Shown piece after piece: positions 45,653-57,660 of a DNA stretch of 64,000 bases. The translations under genes and the position numbers were made by a program. The stretch comes from Cepaea nemoralis (taxonomy: Eukaryota > Mollusca > Gastropoda > Stylommatophora > Helicidae). The notes beneath the pieces are model-generated. The model was not told the DNA's origin, searched no databases, and worked only from the letters and a program-made list of their open reading frames with translations. Every line of letters begins with the position of its first letter. The first letter of the stretch is position 1. Where the stretch lies: assembly GCA_014155875.1 (NCBI GenBank), contig JACEFZ010025088.1, positions 1 through 64,000 of the forward strand, in the 5' to 3' direction.

Positions 45653-46501
45653 GCCTACCCAGCATTTGAAGACAGGTTTCGGTAGACTGCACTGAAGAAA
45701 TCATTGATGATTCAACGGGCAAGACGGCGTTTACCTGCAAAGGGTTGTGGAACGTGATGAGCACGGCAAGGCACGTAGAGCGCCCTGGTCATCCACTGCA
45801 CATGTATTCGTCCCCCGTCGGCATGACCAGTCTTGATACAGGATTCAGATGGACTCAGGCGAGAGAGTGTGGTCGACGAATTGTACAACTCTTCCTAACT
45901 TTAATCTAATTCATCGAGCAAGTCATTCTTCATCCAACTTCATATAAAACCTTCAAGCCCTATGGCGATGGGCAGTAGGCATTGGTATGCCGGCAGTTGT
46001 AGTCGCTGACCTGCACACAGGCGGCTCAGGCTATATGGTCGTCTTCTACTGACCGGAGCAGCAGTGTGATTCGGCAGCCCCCTGAGCGACTGAACAGGCC
46101 TCCATATCACGAGAAAGGAGATATAAAATGTGCCATAAACATTGTATGCTCCATCATTACCTAACCAGTAGCCGCTGTTGGTGTGTACGCTATACTGCTG
46201 TCGACATACAAAGTAAAAGCAAATGTTAACAAACCACATTCCCTTAATCATCGGAACTTGAAATGTACGAACCCTACTTGATAAAGACGGCGCGACGGAC
46301 CCAGAGAGACGAACATAATTGAATGGGAGAGAGTTGGGCAACTGTAACATCGACATTGCAGGTCTGAGCGAGATACGACTTGCAGAAACAGGCCAAATCT
46401 GTGAAGTAGGTGTCGGCTACACATTCTTCTGAAGTGGAAGGAAAAGTGAGGAAAGACGCCGTCCGTTGTGGGATTTGCCATTAAATCGGCCCTGATTGGC
46501 A
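45653..46501 (+). pseudogene. LINE-3a 5' UTR and endonuclease start
   Basis: Continues the LINE broken at 37493. From about 46254 the plus strand keeps an AP-endonuclease outline with mutations: GT.NVRTLLDKDGA, then NIDIAGLSEIRLAETGQI and VGFAIKSALI. Several stops. At 46494-46501 it is interrupted by a SINE and continues at 46789. Confidence 0.82.
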
Positions 46502-46788
46502 GTCTTCGTCGGGAGTCTTCGTTGAGTCTTGTATCGGGAGTCTCCGTGGTGAAGTGGTCAAGCCTTTTGACTCGGGCTCCAAAGGTTGTGGGTTCGATTC
46601 CGGGCCGCGTCTTTCGGTTCATGAGTGAAATTTTTCGGAGACTCCTGGGGGTTGTCGCTAGAGCTACGGAGTTCGTGATTTGTGCAACGCTTTCTTCGCC
46701 GCGGAAAGAGACCGAGCCATATGGGATAAAACCCGGTACAATGAAGTCGACCCTGTCGACTTTTAAGCGACTTTTTTTTGGATTGGCA
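46494..46788 (+). repeat. SINE family 2 copy with TSD (tRNA-derived)
   Basis: The insert 46502-46780 (279 bp) lies between 8-bp TSDs GATTGGCA (46494-46501, 46781-46788). The tRNA-like head has A-box TGGTGAAGTGG (46547-46557) and B-box GGTTCGATTCC (46591-46601), with a foldable CCTTT/AAAGG arm. The head is preceded by a partial duplication of GGGAGTCT. The body has TTGTCGCTAGAGCTACGGA and GCAACGCT, also found in the copy at 61206-61455. It splits the LINE endonuclease frame exactly. Confidence 0.92.
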
Positions 46789-47905
46789 AACTAACTAGAT
46801 TTCCGAAGGCTATAAACGACAGGATTATGACCATTAAGTTACCACTGCTGAACGGAAGGAAGCGTGCAACCATCGTGAGTGTCTACGCACCAATTACGAC
46901 CAATGAAGATGACGTCAAGAACAAGATCTATGAGGACCTGCACTATGTATTAAAATCTGTTATCAAATGAGACACACGTATACTCCTCGGGGACTTCAGA
47001 GTAGACACGGACACCACCTCTTGGAGTGGCATTATTGGAAAACATGGAGTTGGAAATTGTAACAACAATTGACTCCTCCTCCTTCAGACCTGTGCCGAAC
47101 ATGATCTCCTGATTACGAACACAATTTTCAGTCTTCCAATGAGAAATAGGACATGTGGATGCACCCTTGCTCGAAACATTGGCCCCTCATTGACTATGTC
47201 ATCGTCAGGAGGAATGACAGACAAGGTTATGGTGACAAAATCCATGTTTGGTGCCGAATGTTGGACAGACCGTCGTCAATAACATCCTGATAGTAGTGCA
47301 GCAGAAACTTCAGCACATGCGGGATTCCTGGCTGAGCAACAAAGCTGGTGAGATTCAAGGCTTTGCAGGCAGCCATGATATGAAAAACTTCTACGACTCA
47401 TTGAAAGCGGTCTTTGGTCCTACATTACCAGGTATAATTCCCCTCTAAAGAGGAATTATCCTTCAACACTGGGCAGAGCATGTTAGCAAAATCTTAAATG
47501 CAACCACCTCCATCGATGACGAAACCATAAACTGCCTTCCTCAAGTCCCCATTAATGATACTCTTGATGACCTGCCAACCATAGTGGAAATAAACAAAGA
47601 TATTCAGCAACTTTCCAATGGTCCTGACTCCATCCCGGCAGAGATATAAAGACAAGTGGATCGGTTCTAATAGAGCAGCTTCACCAAGTCTTTACAAACA
47701 TATGGGTGAACGGGACCATGCCACAAGATTTCAAGAATTCGCCAATTGTCAACCTTTACAAACGTAAAGGAAATTGACAATCCTGTGACAACCCCGAGGC
47801 AACTTCTTGCTCTCAAATGCAGAGAAGATGCCCGCCAGAATTCTTCTCAATTGCCTCACAACCCATCTCGACCAAGGTCTTCTCGTGAACTTAATGATCA
47901 ATAAC
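46789..47905 (+). pseudogene. LINE-3a endonuclease and RT start, truncated
   Basis: Reads through mutated frames as AINDRIMTIKLPLLNGRKRA, VSVYAPI, LLGDFRVDTDTTSW (endonuclease core), then a linker and the RT start (VNLYKRKG, LLSNAEKMPARILLNCLTTH). It stops abruptly near 47905, so the RT palm is missing. Belongs to the same broad class as LINE-1a but a different family. Confidence 0.82.
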
Positions 47906-48235
47906 CCAATTTATGATTATTAAATTATGAAGAGGAGGTCATTTCCTCTCTTTAGTGTTTTTTTCTTGTCGTTGTTAAGTTGTTTAATTAAATACACCTT
48001 AGATATCAATTAATTAGTTGAGAGAGGAGAGGCAAGGAACCACCAAAAGGATATTGTTATTCAGGGAACGTTTTCCTTGTTTTACGTAAGGAATTCCTTG
48101 GTTCTCCGAGACTCTAGTTATGGACTCAAGCATTTGAGCCATTGAAAGTTAAGATAATTAGAACGGACAGGAACACATTGGGTAAGAGGAACTTTAGTAT
48201 CCTCTATCTCTTTGGGGTTGTCCCAACGTTATCCG
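47895..48235 (+). repeat. Dispersed repeat R4, copy 1
   Basis: About 340 bp matching 54745-55085 in reverse orientation; shared blocks include AGGTCATTTCCTCT, GAGAGGCAAGGAACCACC and CTCTTTGGGGTTG. Ends and class unknown; no coding content. Confidence 0.75.
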
Positions 48236-48271
48236 ACAACCAGAAGGACGCAGTCTGCAGAGTTTGGACTG

Positions 48272-48415
48272 TACCGTATAGTTATTGCATTTTTATAAAT
48301 GCAGACCAATTTACCGTATAGTTATTGCATTTTTATAAATGCAGACCCATTTACCGTATAGTTATTCCATTCATGTAAAAGCAGTCCCATTTACCGTAGA
48401 GTTATTGCAGCTAAT
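48272..48415 (+). repeat. ~41-bp tandem repeat, 3-4 units
   Basis: Units begin TTTACCGTATAGTTATT (about 48270, 48311, 48352 and 48391). Confidence 0.85.
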
Positions 48416-48449
48416 TGAAGACCGTTAATGACAAAAATGTTGCATTTAT

Positions 48450-48532
48450 GTATTGCGTATATTGTATCGTATATATTATATTGTGTATATTGTATTGTAT
48501 ATATTATATTGCGTATATTGTATTGGACTAAC
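48450..48532 (+). repeat. TATTG/TATAT-rich simple repeat
   Basis: TATTGTATATATTATATTG-like units. Confidence 0.85.
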
Positions 48533-48539
48533 AATAAAC

Positions 48540-48775
48540 GTTTGCGTAAATATACCGCTGGCTCTGGGCGAAGGAGTTACGGACGCAATTTGAAATCCCG
48601 CATACCACGTTTGAAACCTGATTTGGCCACCGTGTGTGTCTTTTCGTGAAATGGTATTAGTGCCAGTCGATCAGAAATCAATGGCAATGTACTGAAGATA
48701 AACGTGGCAAGAAAATAACAAGCAGCACAAAAATACTGGGGTTGACTATAAAGGATAAACAACTAACTTTTAAAT
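48540..48775 (+). repeat. SINE family 1, diverged copy
   Basis: GGCGAAGGAGTTACGGACGC, then ATCAGAAATCAATGGCAATG with a TCAG/CTGA stem, TGGCAAGAAAATAAC and ATAAAGGATAAACAACT. Shares the loop and 3' blocks of the copies at 34825 and 55105. Confidence 0.7.
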
Positions 48776-48799
48776 ATACAGAGGCTTTAGCAATTAGGC

Positions 48800-49035
48800 G
48801 ATTCTAACCAATTTTATGCACACAAAAATATTTTGTTTTAAATTTGCGATTACCATGGGGATAACAAACGCCCCGCATTATAACAGTATTAGTGTCTGTG
48901 TGTTTTAAGTATTCCTGCCAAAGTATAATTCATGTATTCACTCCATATGATATATAACTCTGCATTATGCACCTGCAGAGATGCAGTGAAATATGCCTGG
49001 CAATAAATCGTGCAACATTTTGTTTGTGACATTTT
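48800..49035 (+). mobile_element. Penelope family B 3' UTR fragment
   Basis: Matches the reverse complement of 28855-29060: CCATGGGGATAACA, GTATTCACT-like and GAGATGCAGTGAAATATGCC to AATAAATCGTGC. Confidence 0.7.
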
Positions 49036-49061
49036 TGTTTTAAATTGATGTAGCCTCCTAT

Positions 49062-49215
49062 TTGGTTGAGTTCAGTTAAGAACCGATATCACAGTATTCG
49101 AGACATTGCCATGCGTGCTCCGTCTTAATCTACAACAGCCAGCGAAGAGTACCAATACTAATGGCACCAGTTGCAGTTTTATTAGGTATCCGTCAGGCCT
49201 TTCCCCAGAGTCCTG
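49062..49215 (+). repeat. Dispersed repeat shared with 32.44-32.60 kb
   Basis: TTGAGTTCAGTTAAGAACC and ACCAGTTGCAGTTTTATTA have close counterparts near 32450 and 32540. It probably belongs to a Penelope family B body. Confidence 0.6.
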
Positions 49216-49395
49216 AGTGTCGACCTGTTCCTCGGGTCACTCCAAGCAGCGTCATTCTCTCCAAGCCGTGATGATCTACCTGTTCCTCGGGTCACTCCAA
49301 GCAGCGTCATTCTCTCCAAGCCGTGATGATCTACCTGTTCCTCGGGTCACTCCAAGCAGCGTCATTCTCTCCAAGCCGTGATAATCTACCTGTTC
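49209..49395 (+). repeat. 55-bp tandem repeat, ~3.3 units
   Basis: Unit starts CCGTGATGATCTACCTGTTC; exact 55-bp steps (49266, 49321, 49376). Units are almost identical, with one G/A change in the last. Confidence 0.93.
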
Positions 49396-49849
49396 TTATG
49401 CACGTTACACAAGATCATAAAGAAGCCCGACCACGTTTGCCTTAACATGGACCAATACCCCACCAATTGGAACAGACCCAGCCAATATTTCCGTCTGCTT
49501 GGTGTGTGGTTTCAGGACAGGAGCCTATCTGACCACACGTCGCCCTGTCGTACATTGTGCCACCGTACATAGATAGTGATATTTGCCACCACAGTTGTGG
49601 AAACACACTTACTGTTAGGCTAAACAAGATATGAAAATAAGAATTCAAGAGGTTAGAGAAGCTTTCATAGCACCTGGAAATTTGCTGAAGTGAAAGGAAG
49701 TTGAACTTAACACAAAACTTTCAATATTCAGTTATAACGTTAAATCAATGCATCAGAAACATCGGGAACAACTAAAACAATTATTAGAAATATTTATTAC
49801 ATGGTGCTTATGCAAGAAAAAAAAAAAAACGAAAGAATAAAGTGATACG
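49396..49849. other. No recognisable gene
   Basis: AT-rich sequence with a short poly-A run near 49818. A 64-codon frame at 49378-49572 has no known motif. Confidence 0.5.
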
Positions 49850-50130
49850 ACAGAATTATTATTAAGGAGCTCATTGAAAGAACTAGAGAAATATCAATGA
49901 AACAGAAGATAAAGACAAGACACTGGCGCAGGACAAGACATGCATTGAGAAAACCTGAGATTAGTCTAACTAGACAGATCTTTGTATGGAATCCGTGGGG
50001 TAAAAGAAACAGAGGAAGACATAAAAAACACACGGAGAAGACAAGTAGAGACAGAAATGTACAATATGAAGAGGACACGGGCGGAGCTGAATGGGATAGG
50101 GTAGTATATAAGGACTTGGAGTGAGCTGGT
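49850..50130 (+). pseudogene. LINE C-terminal fragment
   Basis: The plus frame reads RHWRRTRHALRKPEISLTRQ, then WNPWGKRNRGRHKKHTEK and a closing GGAEWDRVVYKDLE. This is the post-RT end (GKR-RGRP type) of a jockey/L1-like LINE. Confidence 0.65.
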
Positions 50131-50499
50131 TGAGGATAGTTGGGTGAAAGAAGAACGAATGAACGAAATGTTATTTTCATAGTGTCACAAATTGGGCACG
50201 CAGGCCCGTCTTACATTCGGCCCTTCCAATCATTCATCTTTCGTACATCAATTAACTATAGTGCATGGTACAAGAAGATGTATTAGGCTGGCTTGTAAAG
50301 CTTGGTTTAGAATGCGGTTGTGGTGATGGGGTACGTCCTCTAAAGGATATGCAACTAAGTAACCTTCAAAGTTGGCTGTGTCACACAACTTCTGTGTGTA
50401 TATCTGTCGGCATTAACCCGAGCGTAGTCCATACACGTGTTAGTACTACTAATTGTAGTTGCTACTATTAGTAAGCGCTGGACTGATTTTGCATGCGAG

Positions 50500-50700
50500 T
50501 TAGCTTTTCCTATTACCAGGGTCCCTCGCCATCAGGCGAATCCACTCCGACTTCTGAAGTACTTGTAATTTTCGTTCCCAAGTCAAGGACGAGAAGTCAA
50601 CATTTTCTCCAACTGACCGGTGTAGTGGAATGAATCCATGGCCGCTGACGTCACCAGAAAAAGTTTAAGCGCACAACCTCTCGGCCACGCCGATTTCTAT
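50500..50700 (-). repeat. tRNA-like SINE head
   Basis: The minus strand begins GGCGTGGCCGAGAGGTTGTG, a clear A-box region resembling Ser/Leu tRNAs, near 50697. The B-box is not clear. The block just before it in the window (50270-50350) ends CCTCTAAAGGATATGCAAC, the SINE family 1 3' end. Confidence 0.55.
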
Positions 50701-50837
50701 GACACCTGTGATATTTATAAACGACTGCACAAGTCTGCTTTTGTAGCTGGAGTAAGTCTAAAGCATGCCTGATAGCTTGTGTTACACATAAATTAAAATC
50801 AATGTTTTCTGTGAATTTGAATAATAAACACACATAC

Positions 50838-51330
50838 AACATGTTGCATAATTTATTGCCTGGCTTATTTCGCGTTATTTTGCTTATCATACAAAATGCA
50901 AACTACAGCCAAATATAACTGCATATATAAATGTGAAATTTAATCGTCAGTCCATTTAAATGGTCAGAAGACAACGGCAGTTAGAAAATATAACAACATT
51001 ACACATTCGTAAATGAAAAGGGAAACAAACACTGGGAAATTCTGTCAACCCGGCTAAACCTAAAGAGTGGAAGGAACCTACACCTGCCACAGCACGACAG
51101 TTACTGGGATATTGGCTATACACGTGGATAAAGCGTAGTTATGTAAACAATCTCTGTAAAACTACAGTGGTCACAGTGAAACATATGACAGTGCGGTTTG
51201 TGTTTTTCAGCTAAAAAATGTCAAGACGCTGCTTTATTAGATGTTGATTTAATTCTGTAGTTCACCTGTTGAGGCACAATGAAATATATCAGGCAATAAA
51301 TTGTGCAATATCTTATGTTTGTCTTCATTA
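50838..51330 (+). mobile_element. Penelope fragment with inverted 3' end at its 5' side
   Basis: 50838-50880 is a reverse-oriented PLE terminus (ATAATTTATTGCCTGGCTTA). From about 50885 plus-strand PLE-like sequence starts (GCAAACTACAGCCAAATATAAC, also near 32705) and ends at 51330 in the plus-oriented terminus (CAGGCAATAAATTGTGCAAT). It repeats on a small scale the 3'-to-3' arrangement of the other PLE insertions. Confidence 0.6.
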
Positions 51331-51364
51331 ACAAAGAAACTTAGCAAAATTGCACATTTGATGC

Positions 51365-51490
51365 ATGGCATTCCAGTACAGAGACAGAAACACGGAGCTG
51401 ATCCACGACTCTGGTGATCGAGTGGGATGGCAGAACATGACCGCCCACGCTTACCGGCATGGCACATGATGGATGATGGATGGATGGATT
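51365..51490 (+). pseudogene. LINE-2a family 3' end fragment
   Basis: Encodes RNTELIHDSGDRVGWQN and HAYRHGT with stop, then a (GATG)n tail. Extreme 5' truncation. Confidence 0.85.
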
Positions 51491-51548
51491 CCAGTAATTA
51501 CTATAATAATTTATTCAATTAAAAATAATAAAGAAATACATTACTTGC

Positions 51549-51755
51549 CTTGAGCAAATAAAATAAACTTCAAGTGAGATTGAAGCTCTACAACTCCAGA
51601 GAGTATGTATTCTGAATACAACGTGTAGTCTCCTATATCAGCTTGATTAAAGGGGGATATCATTACAGTGATTTCCCCTAGTCCATCTCCTTCTTTCGTG
51701 AAATTAAAATAAGCCCGGAACTTATCTGCCCTCAGCCTGTTTTGTGTCGTGTTAC
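51549..51755 (-). CDS. Ig-like domain exon of a host gene
   Basis: On the minus strand an acceptor (ACTTCAATCTCAG at about 51756) precedes 207 bp (69 codons) ending at AAG|GCAAGT, a consensus GC-AG donor; a weaker GT donor lies 4 bp on. Both ends are phase 1, typical of Ig and FN3 exons. The peptide includes NRLRADKFRAYFNFTKEGDG, then EITVMISPFNQADIGDYTLY with the D-x-G-x-Y corner of Ig folds. The usual Cys after that Tyr is Leu, so the domain lacks its disulfide or is atypical. Same strand as, and upstream of, the FN3 exon at 33.5 kb; both may belong to one adhesion-type gene. The gene is not identified. Confidence 0.6.
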
Positions 51756-51829
51756 CTGAGATTGAAGTAAATTGATGCATTACAACAAACATCATTGCAA
51801 CCTGTCACACACTTTAAGAATGTAAATTG

Positions 51830-52685
51830 ATGCATTACATAATTGTCAGAGGGCTTGGAATTATGTCCCAAATTGTCAGATATTGAGCTTTGTCCTAGAT
51901 TATATTGCGGACAAGAATCCCAACTTATATCTATTGACTAATTATATCCCGGAAGGCAACGAATATGTCAGAAGTCAATGTTTTCTTGCACTTGTGTTTA
52001 GTGCTAGGTGCAGGTTAAGATTCCTAACACTCCAGATCCTAGAGAGACAAACTCAGGACAAATGTCTCTTATAGGTTGAATAAAAACAAAGTCCCTGGAT
52101 AATCAAGATTACAGCTGAAAATGATTCGTAGAAATGTAAACATAGCTGGCCTTGATATTCCCAAAGAGTGGGAAGGAGGAGGTTAGATGCCTAGATTTAC
52201 TTCTATCACTTAACTACTGGCAGGCAGGTTTTCTCCCTGGCAATCTTCCTCCCTGGTTAATATAGTTTCCCCACCAAGCTTTGACTGTAACGGGACAGTT
52301 ACACATACACATTACGTACACTTGGAAAATATTAACATTGAACTATGAGTGAAAACAAACTACTACTGGGTTTATTATCAATCAAGATATATCATTCAAA
52401 TCCTGATGGTTGCGGTATGATGTTGGTGAATTCGTGATTTTCATGAAGTAAGGCATTCACATATATGTAGTGATATAAAATATGTACATAACGTCTAAGG
52501 TCACTTGTGGGATGACTGGGGTTTAAGGAATCAGAATGAGATTTCGCCCTGGGTCAGCTGAGACAGTACTACTTTTCTCCACCAGATGTCTCCTCGATGT
52601 CACTGTATAGGATAGTGTAACCTGGTGCTCTGTTTTTGAGAATGGAATAATCGATCAAGAATGTATAGTGTCTAATCTCCACACA
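51830..52685. other. No recognisable gene
   Basis: Ordinary intron-like sequence with small frames only. Confidence 0.45.
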
Positions 52686-52692
52686 TAAAATC

Positions 52693-52818
<126 letters not shown>

Positions 52819-52858
52819 ATTGCTAAAGTTTAGCAGTGTCTCATCCATATTTACCGCT

Positions 52859-52863
<5 letters not shown>

Positions 52864-52944
<81 letters not shown>
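52864..52944 (+). repeat. (CT)n microsatellite
   Basis: About 80 bp of CT, 45 bp from the CA array. Confidence 0.97.
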
Positions 52945-52950
<6 letters not shown>

Positions 52951-53280
52951 CTTCCTCACTCTGTCGAGTCGGAAGGACTTTTCCGTAGTTTAACAGATTC
53001 TTTAGTTGCAATTGCTGTCTTCACCTATTCAGTCACACCATGAAGAATGGAATGTCCTACGTCCACGTCACTCATTCAAACACAAGGTTTATCTGCGCCA
53101 GTTTCACGCGAGTTACGATGGACACAACGTTCATCACGCACATGTAATGGCTACGCACACCATATACCCGTGATATAGTTTGGTAATGTATACACCACAT
53201 CTTTGCTTCAAACACAACCGCAATAAAATCGCATAATATTCACCATAGGGTAACGTATTACATCTGAAGTACACTACAAC

Positions 53281-53590
53281 AATCATCATCATCATCATCA
53301 TCTTCCACTTCTGCCGTCAAGCGTCGTGAGGAGGAATAATTTGCGTTCCAGCGCCCGGTGGACGGCACTGGATAGTGTCATTCCGTGTGGTTGTACAATG
53401 TCTCTGATGTCGTCAATCCATTTTCTTCTTGGACGTCCTCGTGGTCTCGTCGCAGATGATCTTTGGTGTAAGGCCAGTGATGGTAGTTGCTGATGTTGCA
53501 TTCTAACGACATGGCCAAACCACTTGATCTTCTGTGTTTCAATAAATGTGGCACAAGGTGTTGATCCCACAGTCTGTCTGATATTAGCAT
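53281..53590 (-). pseudogene. LINE C-terminal fragment with (GAT)n tail
   Basis: The minus frame (53570-53298) reads FIETQKIKWFGHVVRMQ, then RPRGRPRRKWIDDIRDI and a short C-terminus with stop. A (GAT)n tail (ATC at 53283-53302 on plus) follows at the 3' end. The 5' edge is truncated at about 53590. Confidence 0.85.
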
Positions 53591-53984
53591 TTCTTACTCT
53601 GATTTCTTACTACAACAATAATCAAATATAAAAAACAAACATGATTTAAAATATGCATAGAATGATATTCCTACTTGTGTGTAGTAACAATGAAAGAAAT
53701 ATAGTGATACAACTATATACATTAAAATGAGAAAATTATAGTTCTCATTGAAGTGACATACATCGGGCAGACGCAATGAAAGTTCGCCAAATGTATAGAC
53801 CGTTCTTAGCCACTTGTGTGGTAAGAATAAAATAAATATAGAAATACCTATATACAGCAACATGAGACAATGATAGTTCTCATTAAAGTGGCGTGAAGGT
53901 CCACAGATGTAGAGAATCGTTTCTTAGGTACTGGGAAATAACATTCATAGGAAATTCTAAACAGCCTATGAATCAAGACATAAA
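53591..53984. other. Short tandem-like duplication, no gene
   Basis: Two related segments (about 53640-53800 and 53815-53930) share GAGA(A)AATTATAGTTCTCATTGAAGTG-like text. Non-coding. Confidence 0.5.
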
Positions 53985-54735
53985 TAAATGATATTTAGAT
54001 ATTCATTCATTCTTCATGTGCCATACCGATTGGCGTTGGCGATCATGATTCACCATCTAACTCGATCACCAGAGTCGTGGATCAGCTCAGTGTTCTTGTC
54101 TCGATCATATCACATGGTCAAGCCATCCAGGTATTTACTTCTCTGCATTCCTCCTGTTCTCTTCCCTTCGATCTTGCCAGTTGTGGTCAAGTTCTCCAAT
54201 TTATTTCTTCTCATAACATGTCCAAACAAATGTTAACTGTCTACGTCTAATTTCTCTAATCAGTGTAAGATTGTCATTTGCTTCTTGTAGGACGTGGTCA
54301 TTTGTTTTTCTGTATGTCCATTGCATTATTTTTATTTTGATCAGAAACCACATTTCCATAGCCATCAGATATTTTTCAGCTTGTCTGCTCATTGTTCACA
54401 CTTCACATCCATGCAAAAGTATAGGATATATTTAGCACCTCAAGACTCTTTTTCTCGTTGCAATTGACATCTTTTTATTAATCAGCGTATTTTTCATCTT
54501 CCAAAAGATTACCTTCGCCATGAAGATTTTTGTTATAATCTCTCTTTAAAGAATCTCTCATCAGATGTTATGAGTGTTCCAAGATAATTGTACTGATGCA
54601 CTTGTTTAAGAATATTTCCATTTACTTGTATATTAAATTTTAGTACCTCCTTCTTCCTAGTGACGACCATAATCTGTATCTTCTTAAAATTTAATTCTAA
54701 ACCTAGTTGTTCACTGTTTGCAACAACCACATTGT
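53985..54735 (-). pseudogene. LINE-2a family RT C-terminal half, decayed
   Basis: The minus strand gives NSEQLGLELNFKKIQIMVV, YNYLGTLITSDERF, EKYLMAMEMWFL, LIREIRRRQLTF and KNTELIHDSGDRV in broken frames, parallel to 36490-37206. Stops and frameshifts throughout. Confidence 0.85.
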
Positions 54736-54744
54736 CGGATGTAT

Positions 54745-55085
54745 GGATTGATGGCTCAACCCCAAAGAGAGAAAGGATACGATGTTCCTCTTTCTCAATG
54801 TGATCCTGCCCGTTTAATTATGTTAACTTTTAATGGCTCAGTTGCTTAAGTCCATAAACAGAGTCTCAGAAAGCCAAGGAAAACTTCTGGGAAAATATTT
54901 AAAAGTTTTTCCCCTTATTACCCCAAAATTTCCTTTTGGTGGTTCCTTGCCTCTCCTCTCTCCGATAACCTAATTTTACCTGGGTTGTCTTGATTAAACT
55001 AATTGACTATGACAAGTACAAAATACACCCACTAGAGGAAATGACCTTCTTTTCCCCATCATTTATTAACTATACAGTTATTAAT
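54745..55085 (-). repeat. Dispersed repeat R4, copy 2
   Basis: Reverse-oriented counterpart of 47895-48235 (CTTTTGGTGGTTCCTTGCCTC on the plus strand). Confidence 0.75.
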
Positions 55086-55104
55086 GAACAGTAATGTTTT
55101 TGAA

Positions 55105-55346
55105 GGCCGGTCTCTCTGGCTGTGGGGTTATAACACTTTCTCTCTGTAATCCCGTTTATCACGCAGAGTCTCGTAGCGGAGCGAGAGCTGAGGCAGTTCG
55201 ACCCCCGCTCGTGACTTGCGGGATACTGAGCCGGCCGCTCAGAAAGCAATGGCAAACTACTGAGCGTAATCTTGCCAAGAGATCAACATACAGCTGAAAG
55301 ATGCTGGTGTTGACAGCTAAGTCCTGTAAAAGGATATGCTTAAAAA
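55105..55346 (+). repeat. SINE family 1, full copy with 12-bp TSD
   Basis: 242 bp starting GGCCGGTCTCTCTGGC. B-box-like GCAGTTCGACCC lies near 55194, then the CGCTCAG/CTGAGCG hairpin, CTTGCCAAGAGATC and TCCTGTAAAAGGATATGC plus A-run. TSD AATGTTTTTGAA lies at 55093-55104 and 55347-55358. Confidence 0.92.
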
Positions 55347-55359
55347 AATGTTTTTGAAA

Positions 55360-56420
55360 CAATCAATTCAATTTACATCACATACATTCATGAAAAATCA
55401 GAAGTTCATTTACATCAAGACATTTCCACTTATAGTTTCCTCAGTGTCTCCCCTCCCCACATGGCATTAATACTACAGGTAATTTATTAGGTAATTTTCC
55501 TGCAGATCCTCTGTGGTAGTAAATCTGAAACAGAAAAATTCCTTCCTTGTAGTGACTTGTGAGATAGGGATTCCTGCTCCAAGCAGTCACTGTGAAATAT
55601 TAAGCATCAGTGTTTTGTTCTTTCCAGGATTCAGCAGAATATTAGTTCTATCTATCCCCTTTCAGGTTCAAGAAAATAACACCTATGTTACCTGTCCTTC
55701 ATGGATCGAGGAAAATCTAGCAAGTGAATAGCTTTCTGCACTACTCTATCAAGGGCATCACTCAACCAGGTGCTCACTCAACAAGGAGCTACATTCACAA
55801 AGTGCTACATTCACAAAGTGCTGCATTCAACCTAGTCAGGTCTGGTTCTAGCTGGATCTAGACATTCCATGAAATTTCAGCAATCAACATACATCTAATC
55901 ACATCCTCAATATGACATTAGGAATGAAATGCTGTAAACTCCTAAGAACGCAACAAGTGAAATCAATAAAATGAATCTTGTTCCTAGAGACAAATAAACA
56001 CAGGAGAAAGATAGTCTTGGTGTTCTCAGATAGTTATCACCAACATAATTGTTTGCTCTCCATCCAATCTACCACTATCAGGTGTTCAATGTTTAAACTA
56101 GCAGATGTGCAGTTTTATTTTCACCTATGCCAGTCCTCAGGACTCCAAGTTAAGTAATACCTTGATTGATTTAGAATTTGACCATTATGTTGACCGTCCT
56201 CATCTGTACCGAGTTATTTTCTCCACATCTTCTTCCACTAAAGTCTCATACATTAAGGGTTTTAAAAATCATTCCCCATTGCAATGAGTGTTTGCTTATA
56301 TACAATATAAGTACATCATTGTATCAATTCTTGTATAGTATTCAGGTGAATTCTTATCTAATCAAAAGTTTTAAGGCGAGTATATTCCCTCATATTCACC
56401 GTATCTATAATATGCTTGTA
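55360..56420. other. No recognisable gene
   Basis: Intron-like. A 72-codon frame at 55513-55731 has no known motif and no clear splice or start context. Confidence 0.5.
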
Positions 56421-56425
56421 CTTCA

Positions 56426-56571
<146 letters not shown>

Positions 56572-56629
56572 TATTGTTATTACAATCATCATCTCATTAT
56601 CATCACACACATCAGGACACTAGCCTATA

Positions 56630-57660
56630 TGCTGTACCATGAGTGATCTATAATTCAAAATGGGGTCTTGCTTAAGATACAAAACCAGATGCTTGTAGAA
56701 TACGTTATGTGTAATATGGGTTGTGTCGTGCTTAGGGCACAAAACCAGATGATGATACCATGAATGATATTTAATATAAAGTTGTGTCATGCGTCGGAGT
56801 GCACTAAATTATTAAGTAGTGTATGGGCTATGCCGAACATATTCTCTGCTGATAGACAGAAGATTACACCTCAAAGTTGCCTTCTATCATGAGATTGATT
56901 GCTAGCTTATACTCCTTTTCAGCATGTATCTTCATCTCACTCATACTCATTCATCAGACATAATACTCATATGTGCATGGATGATCATTTCACTCTTTCC
57001 TCAGAAATCATTCTCATACTTGCATGTAACATAAGTAATTATACTTATTTTGATTTCCCAATGCTAACTTTAAATGTTAACACCATTTGCATCACAATGA
57101 AATCTTAATCATTCATCAGACACAATCATATCTGTATGGACGACAATTAAGCATATTATGTGCTTTACCCATGATAAATTCACAGAATCAACAACCATGA
57201 CAGTCCAATGGAATCTTAATTATTCTCATCCTTCATCAGAAGTTATAATATTTCTTGGATGATAATTAAGCACTACTGATGTGTTTTTACAAATGATACA
57301 TTTACATCTATTCAACAATAATGAAATGACATGAATCACCCCAGACATGCTCTCATCAATGACATAGATTTATGTGATCATTAGGCATACTTATGAGATT
57401 CACAAAGGATGATTCCTCATGTGTAGCATTAATGGCTTACACATGGACCCCCACATGCTCTCATAGATTTATGTGATATACTCAATCCACATTCATTCAT
57501 TATGAATCCTAACCATTCTTGCATGGCGGTTGATTAAGCATTATTATGTGGCACAAATATTAATTCCTTATGTTTAACAACAATGAAAATACATTTTCTC
57601 ACAACATGTGTGCTTTAACCCACCACACAAAATTATGATACCTATAGAAATGTATTTACC
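56630..57660 (+). repeat. Degenerate tandem repeat, unit ~120 bp
   Basis: Recurrent CATTCATCAGACA, TGGATGATCATT/TGGATGATAATTAAGCA and ACCATGA words at loose ~120-bp spacing; two ACAAAACCAGATG copies lie at 56680 and 56741. No gene. Confidence 0.55.

Noticed and set aside
46547..46601. Possible tRNA gene
   Set aside because: A- and B-boxes are present, but acceptor-stem pairing is poor, and the unit continues into a SINE body bounded by an 8-bp TSD.
49209..49395. CRISPR-like array (55-bp regular repeat)
   Set aside because: Units are contiguous with no spacers, and the surrounding DNA is animal; it is an ordinary tandem repeat.
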